Shown piece after piece: positions 60,994 to 64,000 of a stretch of 64,000 bases of DNA (position 1 is its first letter; each line of letters starts with the position of its first letter). The notes under the pieces were generated by a model. It was not told the origin of the DNA, made no database searches, and saw only the letters and a list, made by a program, of their open reading frames with translations. Source of the stretch: Astragalus membranaceus. Its lineage: Eukaryota > Streptophyta > Magnoliopsida > Fabales > Fabaceae. The stretch spans positions 125,740,182 to 125,804,181 of the forward strand of contig CM076846.1 of the NCBI GenBank assembly GCA_039519185.1, read 5' to 3'. Made by a program: the position numbers and the translations under genes.

Positions 60994-61362
60994 CAAAATT
61001 ACAAAACTTTTGGTTAGTTATTTTATAACCTCATTATCACACAACATTGGATATTGCCTATTAGACTTCAAATTCTTGTAAATGGTTTTAATATGTCCTT
61101 CACATTTACAAGATCATTTTAATGACAGCATAACTATGGACTTCTCCATCAATCATCTCAGCCCTTGGGTTCAACCTGATTTTATCATTTTACGGTAACA
61201 AAATAAATTACTCAGCCTATTATACGTCCCCAGTCGGTGTACCATCCCTCAATAGCCCATTTAAATACCCCATAAATCCCAATTATAAATTGCTTCTTCA
61301 TATTCCATTATAATTATATGACAATATGACAATACTAAATTGTTTCTAAACCATATCCACCC

Positions 61363-61366
<4 letters not shown>

Positions 61367-61427
<61 letters not shown>
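61367..61427 (+). repeat. (TA)n microsatellite
   Basis: Uninterrupted AT/TA units for about 60 bp. Confidence 0.95.
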
Positions 61428-61428
<1 letters not shown>

Positions 61429-61593
61429 CTTCCAAAGATGCGTCAATTCCATTCTCACTATCCTTCCAAATTGTCTCAAAATAAAACAAGGCGTCTGCCA
61501 TTAGTTTTGTTTCTTCCACCATAGTCTAGTTCAAGCACATATAACATATTCAATCACCACATGAACACATTCTAATGGATATCAATGAACCAG

Positions 61594-62494
61594 CACAGAT
61601 AAGAGATGCTTCTTCCGCTAACCAAACTATTGAAAAGTTTGGTTAGTACAATAATAACCAGAGAAATACTGTACTTTGGTTATTATTGCCAGTGTTTTAA
61701 AACTTGGACCGGTGACCAACTCGGTGAAGGTACCGGGTCACTGGGTCAAGGGTCGGACCGAGGGGTCAACAGTTGAACCGCATGACCAAAACCGGGACCG
61801 CATGACTCGGACCCGGTCTCTATTTTGCGAATTTTCAAAACCTATATAGTATATAATATAAATTTTGTACCTGTAAAATTAATAGCTATGTTTATTTTAT
61901 ATTTACTAAAATATAAAAATTAATATCTTAATTTATTAATATTTTTAAATTTATTCGTACATAATATTAATCTATTTTAGATCACACAAATTAATATGTA
62001 CTCAACAAATATGGTGCTTATTTTTGCTAATAATGCAATAATGGAAAAGAAAAAGATGAAAAAGAGCAAAAGAAACAGATTAAACGACGTCGTTTTGATA
62101 AAAAAAAATTAAAATTCACAATCTGGTCTGGGTCAAACCGGGTCACCGGTTTTTCCAAAACCCGGCCGAGTCACACCGGTTTTCACCGATTTGCTGCATA
62201 TCCGATCCATACGGTTGACCGGCTCGGTTACCCCCCGGTTCCCGGTTCGACCGGTCCGACCAGCCGGGCCGAGCCGGTTTTTAAAATTATGATTATTGCA
62301 CTAACCAAATTATTGAAAAGTTTGGTTAGTGCAATAATAACCAGAGAACTACCGTACTTTCGTTAGGTTTCGTTAACTACAATTTATCAAGCAGTCATTA
62401 TTCGTTCAAACATTTACAACAAATAAAAATTATAGATTACAGCGTATCATTAAGGGAAAAATGAGAATGTGAAACGCACCGGTTATATACTACT
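61594..62494 (+). repeat. Hairpin-containing module, copy 2, interrupted
   Basis: 61594-61689 plus 62300-62494 reproduce 59401-59694 with a few changes. The block in between is a hAT element inserted in the left arm of the 23-bp hairpin. Same orientation as copy 1. Confidence 0.88.
61690..62291 (+). mobile_element. hAT-type non-autonomous element, 602 bp
   Basis: ATTATTGC flanks both sides exactly (61682-61689 and 62292-62299), an 8-bp duplication proven by the empty site in module copy 1. Termini are CAGTGTTTTAAAAC and, on the opposite strand, CATAATTTTAAAAAC. Both ends are rich in ACCGG/CCGGT motifs (CCCGGTTCGACCGGTCCGAC near the right end). No transposase. Confidence 0.9.
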
Positions 62495-63500
62495 GTGTAG
62501 CGACAGTGACGACGACAACCTTTGTTCACTGAATGCGAGCAGTTTTGACGACAGTAATAGACTCTGTGTACGACAGCAACGACCTATCTGTGTGACGGCA
62601 ACAGTGTCAGCGTCTATGTGCGATGGTGACGGTGGTTGCGTATCTGTGTGACGGCGAAGTCAACAGAGATGACAACTGCGGATTCGTGGGAATGAAACGT
62701 TTATCAAACTCAATATTAAACAGACACAGATAGAGATTAGAGCGAATAATTAGAGATTATAGCGAATAATTAAGAAAAAAAGTGAGGATGTGAAACACAC
62801 CGCTTTTGTAATACGCTGTAGCAATTTCGGCGACGGCGACAGACTCTTTGTGCCACGGCAACGGCGACGGCAATGGCCTCTTTGTGCTATTGAAGTGTTT
62901 CGGTCTGGCGGTGGTGGCGGTTGAATCCGAAAGAGAGAAATGGAACCAGAGAGATTGAACCAGACAGAGATTGAAGTCGTTGAAGTGTTTTTTCTGAAGA
63001 AGTCTTATAATGAAAAAAAATGCACAATACCATGATTTTTGGTTTTATAAACGGTTTCCATGATTTTTGGGAGGAATCCCAAATTTTTCGGTTACATTAT
63101 CTCCTGATATTGATTAATCTTTTTTTAATTAATAAGCAAATTATTTATATACCCATTTAGTAAAAATACTAAACATTTGTTTAGTATCGTAAGTCATACT
63201 CGTTGAGCAGGTATTAATCAATCCAATCCACTATCCAATCCACTATCCAATCCAATCGACAACTAGATTTTCTCATCGACAAATAGAGGAGCTTGATCCA
63301 ATATTAATCAATCCAATCCACTATCCCATTGTGAGAAAAAAAATCTCTTTATGTACGTTACAAGAAATTCTACTTGAACTTACCGGAATACCCTTATTTC
63401 ATAGAATCAATTTTTTGTTCTCACAAAAAATAACAATATTCTAAATCTCAAAAAAAAATAACATTATTCTTCGTACAACATAAATATATATATAATCAAA
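62495..63500. other. No gene recognised
   Basis: 62495-62990 is richer in CGACGG/GTGACGG-type trinucleotides and has a diverged echo of the module end (62740-62810). The rest is AT-rich with small CAATCCAATCCACTATC repeats (63210-63330). Confidence 0.5.
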
Positions 63501-63525
63501 ATTCGTACCCTTATATAATCAAAAT

Positions 63526-63690
63526 TTGACCTAGCGGTGAGCGAGCTATGGTTCGTAAGGGTCGACTTGATTTGCTCCCGGATTCGATTCTCACAAAAAG
63601 TATTTCCTTGGAGAGGTGAGATGACTGATTGTCGCACTCTCTCACCGAGGCTGTGAAGTTTCCCCTCCACAGTTTTAATCTCAAAAAAAT
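63526..63690 (+). mobile_element. tRNA-derived SINE-like unit
   Basis: TGACCTAGCGGTGAGCG (box A-like, about 63527) and CCGGATTCGATTCTCAC (box B-like, about 63578) precede a ~110-bp body ending in AATCTCAAAAAAATTT. Only a short AAATTT is shared by the flanks, so the target duplication is unconfirmed. Confidence 0.55.
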
Positions 63691-64000
63691 TTGTATGCAC
63701 ACCATCAAAGGCACTTAACATTTCATTTCATTTTGATAATTAAACGTCTAAAAGTTATTTTAGTTTCAAGTTTGAAAACGAAATTCTTTTAATTTTCCTC
63801 TAAAGCTAACAGATAAACTTTTGGAATTTGTAAGTTCTACAAAATTTGAATGTCAATTCTCTTGATTGTAGTTCTTCAAAACAACTATATGTATGTATAG
63901 GAGAGCAACAAGAGAACAAAGAATAATGACACAACTTTTTACATGGCATTCCACAATTCGTTTCATTACGTTAATCCGAAGGCTTCGGAGATAAGCCGGG

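Larger units (their letters stand above)
59695..61593. other. Spacer rich in CTAACC/GGTTAG motifs
   Basis: Between the two module copies, GGTTAG and CTAACC occur repeatedly in both orientations (59715-59830, 60360-60530), like transposase-binding subterminal motifs. AT-rich, with two (TA)n tracts. Apart from a short minus-strand frame at 60800-60993, nothing is coding. Confidence 0.5.

Noticed and set aside
61261..61479. Minus-strand ORF with Tyr-Ile repeats
   Set aside because: Translation of a (TA)n microsatellite.

Overview
This is a nuclear window from a flowering plant. The base composition is AT-rich, the genes contain introns, and the sequence is dominated by nested transposable elements. 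The one apparently intact host gene, an apyrase-7 type NTPase, and the style of the repeats point to a dicot. A legume (Medicago/Trifolium/pea group) is my best guess, but this is inference, because no rRNA or organellar marker is present.

Layout. (1) 1-8 kb: no secure gene. A Helitron 3' terminus (hairpin plus CTAG) sits at 7140-7168. (2) 8.04-15.33 kb: a 7.3-kb Mutator-like element with terminal inverted repeats and a near-perfect 9-bp target duplication. It carries four exons, with introns, of the catalytic domain of a PARP1-type poly(ADP-ribose) polymerase (a Pack-MULE), plus two arrays of a ~188-bp repeat in opposite orientation. (3) 15.5-24.8 kb: a SINE with an 11-bp target duplication, a ~545-bp direct duplication, a minisatellite, a foldback element, microsatellites, and a GC-rich LINE-type retroposon with a 17-bp target duplication. 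(4) 25.87-30.21 kb, minus strand: a two-exon apyrase gene of 718 codons whose 2.2-kb intron holds a decayed Ty3/gypsy fragment. (5) 30.55-32.43 kb: a small MULE with a 9-bp target duplication, about 340 bp upstream of the apyrase start codon. (6) 32.49-42.95 kb: a decayed MULE encoding a transposase and an OTU-type protease-like domain. A Tat/Grande-like Ty3/gypsy element is nested in it and carries an antisense plant-mobile-domain ORF. (7) 44.1-48.1 kb: a MYB-like gene with a C-terminal EAR-type motif, broken by a probable solo LTR and split by a 1.4-kb element with 148-bp inverted termini. (8) 48.1-53.1 kb: a 5'-truncated Ty1/copia element whose 3' LTR was hit by a CACTA element, followed by a small hAT MITE. 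(9) 54.2-59.5 kb: an RNase H-like host ORF split by a copia element that has both LTRs and a 5-bp target duplication. (10) 59.4-64 kb: a duplicated hairpin module, one copy of which carries a 602-bp hAT element with an 8-bp target duplication, then AT-rich sequence and a SINE-like unit.

The apyrase is probably a Golgi/endomembrane nucleoside di/triphosphatase and is the only gene I would call functional. The rest is a readable record of successive insertions. Target duplications resolved by eye allow relative ages to be assigned: MULE before gypsy, copia before CACTA, and the host RNase H and MYB genes before the elements that broke them. The most noteworthy system is the PARP1-carrying Pack-MULE with its inverted 188-bp arrays, which could produce a long hairpin RNA.
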